64,000 nt of DNA from an uncultured bacterium (GCA_900551915.1 URXT01000008.1:7631-71630); one strand, 5' to 3'; counted from the first letter of the stretch, positions 7,174-17,314 are shown. Numbers and translations are program-made. Notes: generated by a model not told the origin, from the letters alone.

Positions 7174-9264
7174 ATGGCAAGAAAAACTCCATTGGAAAAA
7201 ATCAGAAACATTGGTATTGCCGCTCACATCGACGCCGGCAAAACCACTACAACTGAGCGTATCTTGTTCTACACGGGTAAAACCCACAAAATCGGTGAAA
7301 CTCACGACGGTGCAGCAGTTACCGACTTTATGGAACAGGAAAAAGAAAGAGGTATTACAATTCAATCAGCTGCGGTTACTGCTGAATGGAAAGGCCACCA
7401 GATTAACATTATCGACACCCCCGGCCACGTTGACTTCACAATCGAAGTTGAACGTTCACTCCGTGTATTAGACGGTGTTGTTGCTGTATTCTGTGCGGTT
7501 GGCGGCGTTCAATCTCAGTCAGAAACAGTTTGGAGACAAGCTAACAGATACGAAGTACCTAGAATGGTTTTCGTTAACAAAATGGACAGAACAGGTGCTG
7601 ATTTCTATAGAGTTGTGGACCAAATCAAAAACAGACTTGGTGCTAATGCTGTTCCTATCCAATTGCCTATCGGTTCTGAAGACAAATTCAACGGACTTGT
7701 TGACTTGATGACAATGAAGGCTGAAATCTATACAAATGATTTAGGTACAGATATTAAAGAAGAAGAAATTCCGGCTGACTTGGCTGATAAAGCTAAAGAA
7801 TACCACGATGCAATGGTTGAAGCTATCGCTTCTGAAGATGATGAATTAATGGAAAAATATTTTGAAGATCCTGATTCAATCACTGTTGAAGAATTGAAAA
7901 AAGCTTTAAGAAAAGCCGTATGCGATAACAAAATTGTTCCGGTTTGCTGTGGTACAGCTTTCAAAAACAAAGGTGTTCAGCTTTTGTTGAACAACGTTGT
8001 TGATTATATGCCGTCTCCGGTTGATGTTAAAGCTATTGAAGGCGAACTTGAAGATGGTACTAAAACAGAAAGACATTCTTCTGATTCTGAACCGTTCTCA
8101 GCTCTTGCTTTCAAAGTTATGACAGACCCTTATGTAGGCCGCTTAACATTCTTAAGAGTTTACTCAGGCGTAATTACTTCCGGTTCTTACGTTCTTAACG
8201 CTACAAACGGTAAAAAAGAACGTATCGCACGTTTGGTTCGTATGTACGCTGACCAGAGACTTGAAGAATCTGAAGTTTACGCCGGCGACATCTGTGCAGC
8301 TGTTGGCTTGAAAGACACTACAACAGGTGATACTTTGTGCGACGAAAAAGCACCGATTATACTTGAAAAAATGACTTTCCCTGAACCGGTTATTTCAGTT
8401 GCAATTGAACCAAAAACTAAAGCTGACCAGGATAAAATGGGTATCGCTCTTCAAAAACTTGCTGAAGAAGATCCGTCTTTCCGTGTTAAATCAGACACTG
8501 AAACAGGCCAGACAATCATTTCCGGTATGGGCGAACTTCACCTTGACATCATTGTTGACCGTATGTTAAGAGAATTCAAAGTTGAAGCTAACATTGGTAA
8601 ACCGCAGGTTGCTTATCGCGAAACAATCCGTGGAAATTCTGATCAGGATTCTAAATTCATCCGTCAGTCAGGTGGTAAAGGTCAATACGGTCACGTTAAA
8701 GTTAGAATTTCACCGGCAGGCGAAAACGAAGGCTTTGTATTTGAAAACAAAATCGTCGGCGGTGCAATTCCTCGTGAATACATCGAACCTGCTAGAAAAG
8801 GTATGGAAGAAGCGCTTGAAGGCGGTATCTTAGCAGGATTCCCGATGATTGACGTTAAAGTTGAACTTTACGATGGTTCTTACCACGAAGTCGACTCTTC
8901 TGAAATGGCGTTCAAAATTGCCGGTTCTATGGCGATTAAAGAAGGCTGCCGCAAAGCTCAGCCTTGTATCTTAGAGCCTATGATGAAAGTTGAAATCGAA
9001 ATTCCTGATGAATTCACAGGAACAATTATCGGAGATATTTCAAGAAGACGCGGACGCGTTGAAGGTCAGGAACCTCTTGGAACTACCGGTAATGTAATTG
9101 TTAGAGCACTTGTTCCGCTTGCTAACATGTTCGGTTATGCAACAGACTTGAGATCAAACACTCAGGGGCGCGGTACTTTCTCAATGGAATTCCAGTGCTA
9201 CGAACAAGTTCCGGCTAACATTGAAAAAGAAATTATTGAAAAATCTGGCGCAAGCGCTAAATAG
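7174..9264 (+). CDS. fusA: Elongation factor G
   Basis: 696-residue translational GTPase that moves tRNAs and mRNA through the ribosome and, with RRF, recycles it. G1 [15 protein letters not shown], switch motif [10 protein letters not shown]3 DTPGHVDF and G4 NKMDR are all present, followed by domains II-V ending in the usual region ([20 protein letters not shown]). Length is standard. It stands alone with its own promoter and a strong terminator (9283-9316), not in an rpsL-rpsG-fusA-tuf operon. Its C-rich synonymous codon choice looks like that of a highly expressed gene. Confidence 0.98.
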   Translation: MARKTPLEKIRNIGIAAHIDAGKTTTTERILFYTGKTHKIGETHDGAAVTDFMEQEKERGITIQSAAVTAEWKGHQINIIDTPGHVDFTIEVERSLRVLDGVVAVFCAVGGVQSQSETVWRQANRYEVPRMVFVNKMDRTGADFYRVVDQIKNRLGANAVPIQLPIGSEDKFNGLVDLMTMKAEIYTNDLGTDIKEEEIPADLADKAKEYHDAMVEAIASEDDELMEKYFEDPDSITVEELKKALRKAVCDNKIVPVCCGTAFKNKGVQLLLNNVVDYMPSPVDVKAIEGELEDGTKTERHSSDSEPFSALAFKVMTDPYVGRLTFLRVYSGVITSGSYVLNATNGKKERIARLVRMYADQRLEESEVYAGDICAAVGLKDTTTGDTLCDEKAPIILEKMTFPEPVISVAIEPKTKADQDKMGIALQKLAEEDPSFRVKSDTETGQTIISGMGELHLDIIVDRMLREFKVEANIGKPQVAYRETIRGNSDQDSKFIRQSGGKGQYGHVKVRISPAGENEGFVFENKIVGGAIPREYIEPARKGMEEALEGGILAGFPMIDVKVELYDGSYHEVDSSEMAFKIAGSMAIKEGCRKAQPCILEPMMKVEIEIPDEFTGTIIGDISRRRGRVEGQEPLGTTGNVIVRALVPLANMFGYATDLRSNTQGRGTFSMEFQCYEQVPANIEKEIIEKSGASAK

Positions 9265-9282
9265 TTTCAATAATCAACATTT

Positions 9283-9316
9283 AAAAGACCTTTTGATAAC
9301 TCAAAAGGTCTTTTTT
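9283..9316 (+). terminator. fusA terminator
   Basis: 14-bp perfect stem AAAAGACCTTTTGA / TCAAAAGGTCTTTT with a TAAC loop and a T-run. Confidence 0.85.
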
Positions 9317-9591
9317 AATTAAAATTTTTTAAGTAAAAAATAAATGAAAATCTTTAAAATTTTCACATAAAAATTTTTTAAATTTTTTCAAATACTTGTC
9401 TGGCTAAGATTGTGTAAAATCAACACTTTTTGCTGCAATGATTTCGGTAAATTTTTGTAAAAATTGCTACAAAAATAGTACAAAAGTTTGAAGAAAAAAT
9501 TTAAAAAAGTGGTATAATATAAATAGGAGAGAAAAACCAAAAAGCCAATAATATAAATTTTGTATATCACAAAATTGAGAGGCATAAAACC
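9317..9591 (+). promoter_or_regulatory. AT-rich intergenic region with the ycf45 promoter
   Basis: No gene is visible. TTGAAG (9488-9493), a 19-nt spacer and TATAAT (9513-9518, preceded by GG) form a likely promoter for the downstream AAA-R3H gene. The remaining AT-rich sequence shows no clear structure. Confidence 0.45.
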
Positions 9592-11241
9592 ATGGGCAAT
9601 TTACAATTTCACAACGACCTTGACAGACTTTTAGAAATTTTACCCGCAAAGGTAAGGCAGCAGATTACCTATGAGCAGATGGAGGACGTTATTGAAATTG
9701 TCCTTGATATAGGTCGAACGCCTGAAATTCGGCATGCTAACGGTAAAATCGAATACATCGGAAGTGATTTTGTAACCGAAGATGACATAAATTTTATAAC
9801 CTCAAATATTCAGGAATTCACATCAGATAACCGTTCAGGAATCCCCGGAACACTCCACAGAATTAGTGCAATAAGAAACCGCCAGGGCAAAGTGATAGGT
9901 CTTACATGCAGAATTGGTAGAGTTGTTACGGGGACAATTGCTTGTATAAAAGATTTTTGCATGATGGGAAAAAGCATACTGTTTCTCGGGCGTCCGGGTG
10001 TCGGTAAAACAACAAAGCTTCGTGAGATTTCGCGCCTTGTTGCAGATGAACTCGGCAAACGTGTTGTGGTTGTAGATACGTCAAATGAGATTGCAGGTGA
10101 CGGTGACACTCCTCATCCCGCAATCGGTCATGCAAGACGTATGCAGGTTCGCCAGCCTGAGTTTCAGAAAGATATAATGATTGAGGCGGTTGAAAATCAC
10201 ACTCCGGAAGTTATCGTTGTCGATGAAATTGGTACCGAAGCAGAAGCGCAGGCGGCCAGAACTATTGCAGAACGCGGGGTTATGTTGATTGCAACCGCCC
10301 ACGGTACTTCTCTTGAAAGCTTGATTAAAAACCCGACATTATCTGATTTAGTCGGTGGAATTCAGTCAGTAACTCTTGGCGACGACGAAGCAAGACGAAG
10401 AGCATCACAAAAAACCGTTCTCGAACGCGAAAAGCAGCCGACTTTTGATATTGTAATCGAAATTCTTGACAGAAATACGCTTGCGGTTTACAAAGATACA
10501 TCAGAAGCCGTTGATTATATTCTTCGCGGCTGGCCTATTCGACCGGAGATAAGAAAAGTCGACAAGATATATGAAGCAGAGGTGCAGGAACCTAAGCAAA
10601 CCGTTTTGCCAGCGCAAGAACACAGTTCATTTACTGAAATTAAAGAGGGAATTCACAAACTGGAGGATAAAGTTCTGAAAGAGCCGACTGACAGCTTGAA
10701 GTTTAGTTTTTCCCGCCAGCAATATGTGAAAGAAAATAAAAAATTTAAAAAAATATACCTTTATGCAGTCTCAAGAACGATTGTAGAAAAAATTATTGAA
10801 CGTCTTGACTTAAATGCCGAGATTACACGAAACATAGATGATGCAGATATTGTAATTGCTCACAAAAACTTTGCCAAGGGCGGTGCAAGAATTTTGAGTA
10901 CTGCAAACGATTACAGGCTGCAAATTTTCTACATCAAAACAAATTCAATGGCGCAAATCCAAAAAGTTTTAAAAGAGGCACTTGATATAACCGAGACTTC
11001 TGAAACATTATTCGGTTATTATGATGATGCAGAGCGGGCTTTGGATGAAGCAAAAGCTGCGATAAATAAAATTCTTGCAGGCGCCGAGCATGTGGAGCTT
11101 ACGCCGCAAAACCAGCATATTCGAAAATTGCAGCATGAGCTTGTCGAGCAGCATAATATGACAAGCAAATCTGTTGGTGAAGGTTCACAACGCCACTTGA
11201 AGATTATTGGCGGAACAGATTACGACAAAAAAATCGTTTAA
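9592..11241 (+). CDS. ycf45: Ycf45-like AAA ATPase with C-terminal R3H domain
   Basis: 549 residues. The N-terminal two thirds is a P-loop ATPase: Walker A GRPGVGKTTKLREI at about residue 135, Walker B VIVVDEIGTEAEA at about 205, then an ATAHGT sensor motif and conserved RRRASQKTVLERE. A linker and an atypical domain follow; the end carries an R3H nucleic-acid-binding motif (IRKLQHELVEQHN, with the Arg-x3-His pair). This arrangement is the Ycf45 family of cyanobacteria and plastids. Its job is not well established; single-stranded nucleic acid binding is predicted. The gene is the best lineage marker in the window. Confidence 0.88.
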   Translation: MGNLQFHNDLDRLLEILPAKVRQQITYEQMEDVIEIVLDIGRTPEIRHANGKIEYIGSDFVTEDDINFITSNIQEFTSDNRSGIPGTLHRISAIRNRQGKVIGLTCRIGRVVTGTIACIKDFCMMGKSILFLGRPGVGKTTKLREISRLVADELGKRVVVVDTSNEIAGDGDTPHPAIGHARRMQVRQPEFQKDIMIEAVENHTPEVIVVDEIGTEAEAQAARTIAERGVMLIATAHGTSLESLIKNPTLSDLVGGIQSVTLGDDEARRRASQKTVLEREKQPTFDIVIEILDRNTLAVYKDTSEAVDYILRGWPIRPEIRKVDKIYEAEVQEPKQTVLPAQEHSSFTEIKEGIHKLEDKVLKEPTDSLKFSFSRQQYVKENKKFKKIYLYAVSRTIVEKIIERLDLNAEITRNIDDADIVIAHKNFAKGGARILSTANDYRLQIFYIKTNSMAQIQKVLKEALDITETSETLFGYYDDAERALDEAKAAINKILAGAEHVELTPQNQHIRKLQHELVEQHNMTSKSVGEGSQRHLKIIGGTDYDKKIV

Positions 11242-11265
11242 AAGTTATAATTTTTTAACAAAGGC

Positions 11266-11293
11266 TTGCAAAAATTTGAAAAACCTCTATAAT
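11266..11293 (+). promoter_or_regulatory. Glutaredoxin gene promoter
   Basis: TTGCAA (11266-11271), 16-nt spacer, TATAAT (11288-11293), followed by an AGGGGT ribosome-binding site before ATG 11318. Confidence 0.55.
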
Positions 11294-11317
11294 TAAAACT
11301 AAGTTATAGGGGTTTTT

Positions 11318-11581
11318 ATGAATAATATAGAAATTTACACATCAAGCACATGTCCTTACTGTACCAAGGCTAAGAAGTTATTACAAATGTTGAAGTTAGA
11401 TTATGTTGAACATAATGTTGACGAGAATTTTGATGAGATGTGCGAGGACTTGGCGCTTCAGTTTGGCAAACCGATACAGACAGTTCCGCAGATTATTGTA
11501 AACGGTCATTATGTCGGCGGCTACACTGATTTGGAAGCTTTGCACAAAAACGGTAAACTTAAGGATTTATTAAAAAGTTAG
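11318..11581 (+). CDS. grxC: Glutaredoxin
   Basis: 87-residue thioredoxin-fold redox protein. The dithiol active site CPYC (residues 13-16) follows IEIYTSST; the cis-proline segment TVPQIIVNG and the glutathione-binding GGYTDLEAL are present. It would reduce disulfides or glutathionylated proteins in the cytosol. Own promoter; monocistronic in appearance. Confidence 0.93.
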   Translation: MNNIEIYTSSTCPYCTKAKKLLQMLKLDYVEHNVDENFDEMCEDLALQFGKPIQTVPQIIVNGHYVGGYTDLEALHKNGKLKDLLKS

Positions 11582-11675
11582 AGAAAGATAAAATTTTTTA
11601 AAATATAAAGTTTACTTTATAAAATGCAAAGTTGTCTTTATAGACAGAAACAAGCTGATATATTATCATTATGAA

Positions 11676-11885
11676 ATGAATAATGATATTAAAAACGAAT
11701 TTTATGAATTGCGTGAAAAGTTTTTTTGCTTGAAATGTCTATTTAAGAGCTTGGACAATACTTTAAGTTTCTGTTCTAACGAATATCCAGAAGTCTATTA
11801 TTTAGATGAGTTCTCACAAATAATTGCAGAGGAATTTGAGAATATAGATGGCTTATTTGAAAATTTAGAACATAAATTATATTAA
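11676..11885 (+). CDS. Small hypothetical protein, acidic
   Basis: 69 residues, unrecognised. Rich in Glu/Phe/Leu with three cysteines (FFCLKCLFKS and SFC), no signal peptide or membrane segment, predicted helical. Start ATG lies in AT-rich sequence with no strong ribosome-binding site (TATATTATCATT upstream), so expression is uncertain. Followed at once by a bidirectional terminator, which supports it being a transcribed unit. Confidence 0.5.
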   Translation: MNNDIKNEFYELREKFFCLKCLFKSLDNTLSFCSNEYPEVYYLDEFSQIIAEEFENIDGLFENLEHKLY

Positions 11886-11916
11886 AAACGGCGCTTGAAT
11901 TTCAAACGCCGTTTTT
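11884..11916. terminator. Bidirectional terminator between the 69-residue ORF and ppdK
   Basis: AAAAACGGCG (11884-11893) pairs with CGCCGTTTTT (11907-11916); A and T runs on the two sides allow use from both strands. Confidence 0.85.
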
Positions 11917-11934
11917 GTGGAATTGTTTGTTGTC

Positions 11935-14580
11935 CTACTTGCCTTCAACAACTGCTTGCGCTGCTGCAAGTTTTGCCTGTGGAATTCTGAACGGTGAGCA
12001 GGAAACATAATCAAGTCCTATTCTGCTGCAGAACTTGACTGAATCCGGGTCGCCGCCGTGTTCGCCGCAAACACCGCCCAAAAGGTTCGGATTAATCGGT
12101 TTTCCTTTCTTCATTGACATTTCAACAAGCTGGCCGACACCTTTTGTATCAAGAGTTTCAAACGGGTTAGCCGGAAGGATTTTTTGTTCAACATAGCGGT
12201 TGAGGAATTTGCCTTCAGCGTCGTCACGGGAGTATCCAAAGGTCATTTGTGTCAGGTCGTTTGTTCCGAAGGAGAAGAATTCTGCATATTCTGCAACTTC
12301 GTCAGCAGTTAAAGCTGCACGCGGAATTTCAATCATCGTTCCGAATTTGTAATCGACTTTGATGCCTTTTTCTTCCATAACTTGGTCTGCTACACGAACA
12401 AGAATTTCTTTTGCAACTTTAAGCTCGTTAACATGTCCAATTAAAGGTATCATAACCCATGGTTTAACGTCGATGCCTTCTTTTTTGCAGTCACAAGCTG
12501 CTTCAAAGATTGCTCTAACCTGCATTTCGTTGATTTCCGGATAGGTCAGACCCAAACGGCATCCGCGTAAGCCCATCATCGGGTTAGATTCTGATAAGCC
12601 TTCAACAACATGAAGCAATTCTTCTTTTTCTTTTGCGTCTTTACCTTGAGCTTTTAGGGTTGCAACTTCTGCAATCAAATCCTCCTTGTTCGGAAGGAAT
12701 TCATGAAGCGGCGGGTCAAGAAGTCTTACCGTCATCGGCAAAGCGCCGAGGGCCTTGAACATTGCATAAAAATCTGAATATTGCATCGGAAGAAGTTTTG
12801 CCAGAGCTTCTTTTCTTGCTTCCGGAGTTCCTGCAATAATCATTTTCTGAACCCATGGCAATCTGTCAGGATCCATGAACATGTGTTCCGTACGGCAGAG
12901 TCCTACGCCTTGTGCACCGAATTTTAAAGCATTTTCAATATCTTTTGGAGTATCAGCATTTGCTTCAACTTTCATTTCTTTAATTTCGTCAACCCATGAG
13001 AAGAACTTGTTCCAGTTTTCGTCGATTTTAGCTTCGACAAGTTTAACAGCGCCTGCCATAACAATACCTTTGCCGCCGTCAAGCGAAATGATATCATCTT
13101 TTTTGTAAACAGTTCCGTCAGAGCCTGTAAGAGTTTCGTTGTTAAGGTCAATTCTCAAATCTTCACAGCCTGAAACGCAGGGTTTGCCCATGCCTTTTGC
13201 AACAACTGCTGCGTGAGAAGTTGCACCGCCGCGAAGTGTCAAAACACCTTGAGCAACTGCCATTCCGTGAATGTCATCCGGACAGGTTTCTACACGTACA
13301 AGAATAACTTTTTCTCCTGCTGCACCGCGCTCTGCTGCTTCCTCCGTATCAAATACGATTTTACCTACAGCCGCACCGGGTGATGCGTTTACACCGCGCG
13401 CAATTTTGTGGGCTTCTTTAACTGCATTGTCGTCAAAGCACGGAAGTAAAATCTGGCTTACTGAATACGGGTCAACAAGCTGGATTGCGCGTTCTTTTGT
13501 AATAATTCCTTCTTCATACATTTCAACAGCAATTCTTACTGCAGCTGCAGCTGTTCTTTTACCGTTGCGTGTTTGAAGAATCCAGAGTTTGCCTTTTTCA
13601 ATTGTGAATTCCATATCCTGAACATCTTTGTAACCGTTTTCAAGTTTTTTAGCAATGTCAACGTATTGTTTGTAAAGTTCAGGCATTTCAGTTGCGAGTT
13701 CTGAAATTTCTTTAGGTGTTCTGATACCTGCAACAACATCTTCGCCTTGAGCGTTTGTTAAATATTCGCCGTAGAATTTGTTTTCACCGGTTGCCGGGTT
13801 ACGTGTGAACGAAACACCGGTTGCACAATCGTCGCCCATGTTTCCGAATACCATTGTCTGAACGTTTACGGCAGTTCCGAAATTGTGGTCGATTTTGTTC
13901 ATGTTTCTGTAAGCAACTGCACGCGGAATGTTCCATGAGCGGAAAACTGCTTCAATAGCCTCCTTCAGCTGAACGTACGGGTCTTGCGGGAATTCTTTTC
14001 CTGTTACTTCTTTGATAACTTTTTTGTAAATCGGGATTAAAGATTTCCAGCCGTCTGCTGAAACTTTTGTATCTTCTTTTACGCCTTCGCGTTCTTTAAC
14101 TTTTTCAACTTCTGCTTCGAAATATTTTTGTCTGTCCATTTCCCAGGCAACTGAGCCGAACATTGTCAAAAATCTGCGGTAACTGTCATAGCAAAATCTA
14201 GGGTTGTTAGTTAATTTAATCATTGCTTCAACAGTTTCGTCATTCATACCGAGGTTAAGGATTGTTTCCATCATACCCGGCATTGAAAGTCTTGCGCCTG
14301 AACGAACTGAAACCAGAAGCGGGTTTTCTTTATCGCCAAATTTTTTGCCTGTTTGGTTTTCAATGTCTTTTAATGCTGTTTTAACTTCCTCCATCAAACC
14401 TTCGGGCATTTTGTTGCCGTGGTTGATGTAGTCCATGCAGGTTTCGGTTGTAATCGTTAATCCTGGCGGAACAGGAAGTCCCAAATTTGTCATTTCAGCT
14501 AGGTTTGCACCTTTGCCTCCAAGCAGGTTGCGCATAGAAGCGTTACCCTCTCTGAAAAGCCATACGCGTTTTTCACCCAT
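11935..14580 (-). CDS. ppdK: Pyruvate, phosphate dikinase
   Basis: 881 residues, standard length. It interconverts pyruvate + ATP + Pi and phosphoenolpyruvate + AMP + PPi. The N-terminal ATP-grasp domain begins LLGGKGANLAEM; the swivelling phosphohistidine domain has GGATSHAAVVAKGMGKPCVSG (catalytic His); the C-terminal PEP/pyruvate barrel has LCRTEHMF, EIPRAAL, SFGTNDLTQM and GVCGEHGGDP with the catalytic Cys. Common in anaerobes that use PPi-linked glycolysis or gluconeogenesis. Monocistronic, facing the fusA-side genes, ending at the shared terminator. Confidence 0.97.
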   Translation of the reverse strand: MGEKRVWLFREGNASMRNLLGGKGANLAEMTNLGLPVPPGLTITTETCMDYINHGNKMPEGLMEEVKTALKDIENQTGKKFGDKENPLLVSVRSGARLSMPGMMETILNLGMNDETVEAMIKLTNNPRFCYDSYRRFLTMFGSVAWEMDRQKYFEAEVEKVKEREGVKEDTKVSADGWKSLIPIYKKVIKEVTGKEFPQDPYVQLKEAIEAVFRSWNIPRAVAYRNMNKIDHNFGTAVNVQTMVFGNMGDDCATGVSFTRNPATGENKFYGEYLTNAQGEDVVAGIRTPKEISELATEMPELYKQYVDIAKKLENGYKDVQDMEFTIEKGKLWILQTRNGKRTAAAAVRIAVEMYEEGIITKERAIQLVDPYSVSQILLPCFDDNAVKEAHKIARGVNASPGAAVGKIVFDTEEAAERGAAGEKVILVRVETCPDDIHGMAVAQGVLTLRGGATSHAAVVAKGMGKPCVSGCEDLRIDLNNETLTGSDGTVYKKDDIISLDGGKGIVMAGAVKLVEAKIDENWNKFFSWVDEIKEMKVEANADTPKDIENALKFGAQGVGLCRTEHMFMDPDRLPWVQKMIIAGTPEARKEALAKLLPMQYSDFYAMFKALGALPMTVRLLDPPLHEFLPNKEDLIAEVATLKAQGKDAKEKEELLHVVEGLSESNPMMGLRGCRLGLTYPEINEMQVRAIFEAACDCKKEGIDVKPWVMIPLIGHVNELKVAKEILVRVADQVMEEKGIKVDYKFGTMIEIPRAALTADEVAEYAEFFSFGTNDLTQMTFGYSRDDAEGKFLNRYVEQKILPANPFETLDTKGVGQLVEMSMKKGKPINPNLLGGVCGEHGGDPDSVKFCSRIGLDYVSCSPFRIPQAKLAAAQAVVEGK

Positions 14581-14652
14581 AAAGTTTCTCCTTAATTCTT
14601 AATTTGTCTAAACACTTTTTTTCATCATAGCATGAAAATTCTATTATTAATA

Positions 14653-15171
14653 CTATATATTAATTAGAAATGTAAGATATTTGTCTCCGTATTTTTTTTG
14701 CTTGAGTATATTGAAATTTTTAAAATCAACTCCTGTAACATGTTCAAGAATTATGACGGCTTTGGTGAACCTTTTGACTGCGTTCAGGCTTGCTTCGTAA
14801 ACTCCGGAAAAATAAGGCGGGTCAATGTAAATTACATCAAAATTCTTGTTTATTTTTTCTGCTAATTTTAAAGCATCGCCTTGAAAGAGTTCCGGTGAGG
14901 GATTGAATTTTTTGTAATTGATTTTTATAATTTGTGCAGCTTTCGGATGCTTTTCGAAGGCTACAGCTTCCGAAAACCCGCGGGAAAGAGCTTCCAGACC
15001 CATAATCCCCGAGCCGGCGTACATATCAAGAAACGATGACCCTTCAAATTCAATCATCGACTGCAATGTATTGAAAACGCTCATTCTTACTTTTGAAAGT
15101 GTCGGGCGTGTAATTTTTTCGTCGGGCGCCGTTATTTTCCGGCCTTTGAAAATTCCTGCTGTTATATTCAT
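14653..15171 (-). CDS. rsmD: 16S rRNA (guanine966-N2) methyltransferase
   Basis: 172 residues from the preferred second ATG (MNITAGIFKGRKI), which matches the family start; an ATG two codons upstream (15177) is possible. SAM-binding motif FLDMYAGSGIMGLEAL at about residue 50 and catalytic DPPY (IYIDPPYFSG, about residue 118) define the RsmD family, which methylates G966 of 16S rRNA. Divergent from fixC with 59 nt between them. Confidence 0.9.
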   Translation of the reverse strand: MNITAGIFKGRKITAPDEKITRPTLSKVRMSVFNTLQSMIEFEGSSFLDMYAGSGIMGLEALSRGFSEAVAFEKHPKAAQIIKINYKKFNPSPELFQGDALKLAEKINKNFDVIYIDPPYFSGVYEASLNAVKRFTKAVIILEHVTGVDFKNFNILKQKKYGDKYLTFLINI

Positions 15172-15230
15172 AACCATATTTTACAATGAACAGATTTTAA
15201 TGTATAATAAACCTTGAAAAAGGGAGTTTT

Positions 15231-16541
15231 ATGACAGAAATATCAAAAAATAAAACAGAGGTAATAGTTGTCGGAGGTGGACCTGCCGGAATTTCCTGTG
15301 CAGTAACCGTCGCGCGCGCAGGTCATGAAGTTGTCTTGATTGAGCGCGGAAGTTTTGCAGGAAGTAAAAATGTTTTTGGAGGTGCGATTTACGCACAGCC
15401 GACGCGCGAAATTTTTCCGGATTTTGAAAAAGATGCTCCCATTGAACGGCTTAACGTTGCGCACAAATTTGCAATTCTCGGCGAAGATGATTCAACTATG
15501 ATTTCATACCGCCGCAAAGATACTGATAATCCAAGCTATTCTGTAATTCGCGGAAAATTTGACCGCTGGATGGCTGAACAGGCAAAAAAAGAAGGTGTAA
15601 TTCTTGTTGAAGAAACCGTTGTCAGAGAACTTTTAATTCAAGATGAAAAAGTTGTCGGCGTGAAAACCGAATTGGAAGAATATTATGCTGATATTGTTGT
15701 TCTTGCAGACGGTGTAAATTCTTTGCTGGCAAAGCAGATAGGTTTTCGCGAAAAAATTGAGCCGAAAGATGTTGCGCTGAGTGTTAAAGAGGTTATAAAA
15801 CTCGGCAGAGAAAAAATTAACGAAAGATTTAATATCACAGATGACGAAGGCTGTATTTACGAAATTTTTGGCGGGCCGATGCTTGGAATGCTGGGGCTTG
15901 GATTTATTTATACAAACAAAGAGTCCGTAAGTATTGGCTTGGGAGTCGGGCTTGACGCGTTGTGCGAAAAAAATCTGAAACCTTATGAAGTTTTAGAGGA
16001 ACTTAAAAAACATCCTGCAATCGCGCCTTTGATTAAAGACGGCGAACTTCTTGAATATTCGGCGCACTTAATTCCCGAGGGCGGTTACAAAAAAATTCCG
16101 ACGCTTTTCGGCGCGGGTGTTATGATTGCGGGCGATGCGGCAATGCTGGTTAACAATCTCCACTGGGAAGGCACAAATCTTGCCATGATTAGCGGAAAAA
16201 TTGCGGGCGAAACCGCTTTAAAGGCTCTGGCGCGCGGTGATTTCAGCGAAAAGATGCTTTCACGTTACCAGAAAGAACTCGAAAATTCCTTTGTGATGAA
16301 GGATTTGAAAACTTACCGAAATCTTATGGATGAGGCGCACAATCGCAGTGAATCCTTTATGGATTACTATTTAAGAGAAGTTAACGGGTTTTTCAGAATG
16401 TTCACGACTGTTGACAGCATTCCAAAGCGTGAAAAATTCAGAAAATTTATCTTTGACTTTATCAAGAAAAGAAATATAATAGAATTGATTAAAGACGCTT
16501 TTAGTGCATTCAAATTATTATGGAGTATTTTAATAAAATGA
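15231..16541 (+). CDS. fixC: FixC-like electron transfer flavoprotein:quinone oxidoreductase
   Basis: 436-residue FAD protein. N-terminal Rossmann motif VVGGGPAGISCAVTVARAG, then the family signatures GSKNVFGGAIYAQP and GKFDRWMAEQAKKEG; C-terminal AGDAAMLVNNLHWEGTN for FAD binding. With FixX it moves electrons between an electron-transfer flavoprotein and quinone or ferredoxin. The downstream fixX overlaps it (ATGA), but no fixA/fixB genes are in the window, so the ETF partner must be elsewhere. A GTATAATA box and an AAGGGAG site precede the start. Confidence 0.9.
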   Translation: MTEISKNKTEVIVVGGGPAGISCAVTVARAGHEVVLIERGSFAGSKNVFGGAIYAQPTREIFPDFEKDAPIERLNVAHKFAILGEDDSTMISYRRKDTDNPSYSVIRGKFDRWMAEQAKKEGVILVEETVVRELLIQDEKVVGVKTELEEYYADIVVLADGVNSLLAKQIGFREKIEPKDVALSVKEVIKLGREKINERFNITDDEGCIYEIFGGPMLGMLGLGFIYTNKESVSIGLGVGLDALCEKNLKPYEVLEELKKHPAIAPLIKDGELLEYSAHLIPEGGYKKIPTLFGAGVMIAGDAAMLVNNLHWEGTNLAMISGKIAGETALKALARGDFSEKMLSRYQKELENSFVMKDLKTYRNLMDEAHNRSESFMDYYLREVNGFFRMFTTVDSIPKREKFRKFIFDFIKKRNIIELIKDAFSAFKLLWSILIK

Positions 16542-16813
16542 CGCTTGACGATAAACTTTTTACCATTAAATATAAACCGGATGAGGTTTCGCATCTGAAA
16601 CCCGACATGGAACAGTGCAAAATCTGTAATTCAAAAATTTGCACGATAATTTGTCCGGCAAAGGTTTATGAATGGAACGACGCGGATGAAAAATTGACAG
16701 TAAATTTCGAAAACTGTCTTGAATGCGGCGCATGCCGCATCGCATGCGAAAAAGGCTGCCTTGAATGGGAATATCCGAAAGGGACAAAAGGTGTAACTTT
16801 TAAGAACGGATAG
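16538..16813 (+). CDS. fixX: FixX-like ferredoxin
   Basis: 91 residues starting at an ATG that overlaps the fixC stop in ATGA, indicating translational coupling (an upstream in-frame ATG inside fixC is not needed). Cysteines form a ferredoxin pattern: CKICNSKICTIICP and CLECGACRIACEKGC, enough for a 4Fe-4S cluster and the typical FixX degenerate second site. It should shuttle electrons with the FixC flavoprotein. Confidence 0.9.
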   Translation: MTLDDKLFTIKYKPDEVSHLKPDMEQCKICNSKICTIICPAKVYEWNDADEKLTVNFENCLECGACRIACEKGCLEWEYPKGTKGVTFKNG

Positions 16814-16860
16814 GGGCTTCTCCCTCTCCTAATTTAGGAGAGGGGCGGGGTGAGGTTTTA
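16814..16860. repeat. REP-like palindromic repeat
   Basis: A perfect 10-bp inverted repeat CCCTCTCCTA-AATT-TAGGAGAGGG (about 16821-16844) followed by CGGGGTGAGG. This type of GC-rich extragenic palindrome is usually dispersed in a genome; only one clear copy is seen here, although CCCTCACCC-type sequence also occurs at 1-240. Confidence 0.55.
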
Positions 16861-16907
16861 AAGTATATAAAACATATAACACATAAAAGATAAAGGAGAC
16901 ATGGATT

Positions 16908-17285
16908 ATGAAAGAAGAATACAGCAATCAGCACCGCAGATGGTATGATAAAGACCCTGTGCTTTCACAGGCTGTTGAGACGCTTGAACAAAGTGATGAC
17001 GAAACTCAGATTAGAATTGCTTTGAATTTAATCAAAATTATTATTGAACACAACATTGAAGACGAAAAATTTGAAGCGGTTGAAGATATTATTAACGCAG
17101 TCGGCTCAGGGCTTGACGACAATAGAAAAGGCCGCTGGTATGATATTGATTCAACACTCAGAACAGCGATGAACATGCTTCAAAACTGCCCGCCTGCAAC
17201 CCAGCATGTAATCGCAAAAGAAATGGCTAAAATGGTTGTCGATAAAATTAAAACCGACGAAGACGAAACAGAAGACGAAGAATAG
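16908..17285 (+). CDS. Small acidic protein with an internal duplication
   Basis: 125 residues, not recognised. Two copies of one module: RRWYDKDPVLSQAVETLEQS (about 10-29) and GRWYDIDSTLRTAMNMLQNC (about 76-95), each followed by a helix ending in I/V-K-I-I or V-V-D-K-I. An acidic tail (DEDETEDEE) ends it. No signal or membrane segment, so cytosolic. AAAGGAG ribosome-binding site upstream and a good terminator downstream support a real gene. The RWYDxDxxL motif suggests a small helical repeat family; function unknown. Confidence 0.75.
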   Translation: MKEEYSNQHRRWYDKDPVLSQAVETLEQSDDETQIRIALNLIKIIIEHNIEDEKFEAVEDIINAVGSGLDDNRKGRWYDIDSTLRTAMNMLQNCPPATQHVIAKEMAKMVVDKIKTDEDETEDEE

Positions 17286-17314
17286 TAAAAAAGCGGGGAA
17301 ACCCGCTTTTTTAC
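17285..17314. terminator. Bidirectional terminator
   Basis: GTAAAAAAGCGGG / CCCGCTTTTTTAC with a GAAA loop, between two convergent genes; it abuts the stop codon of the minus-strand hydrolase. Confidence 0.88.

Noticed and set aside
11676..11885. Third hydrophobic small-peptide locus
   Set aside because: The product is acidic and helical with no membrane segment and no opposing promoter.
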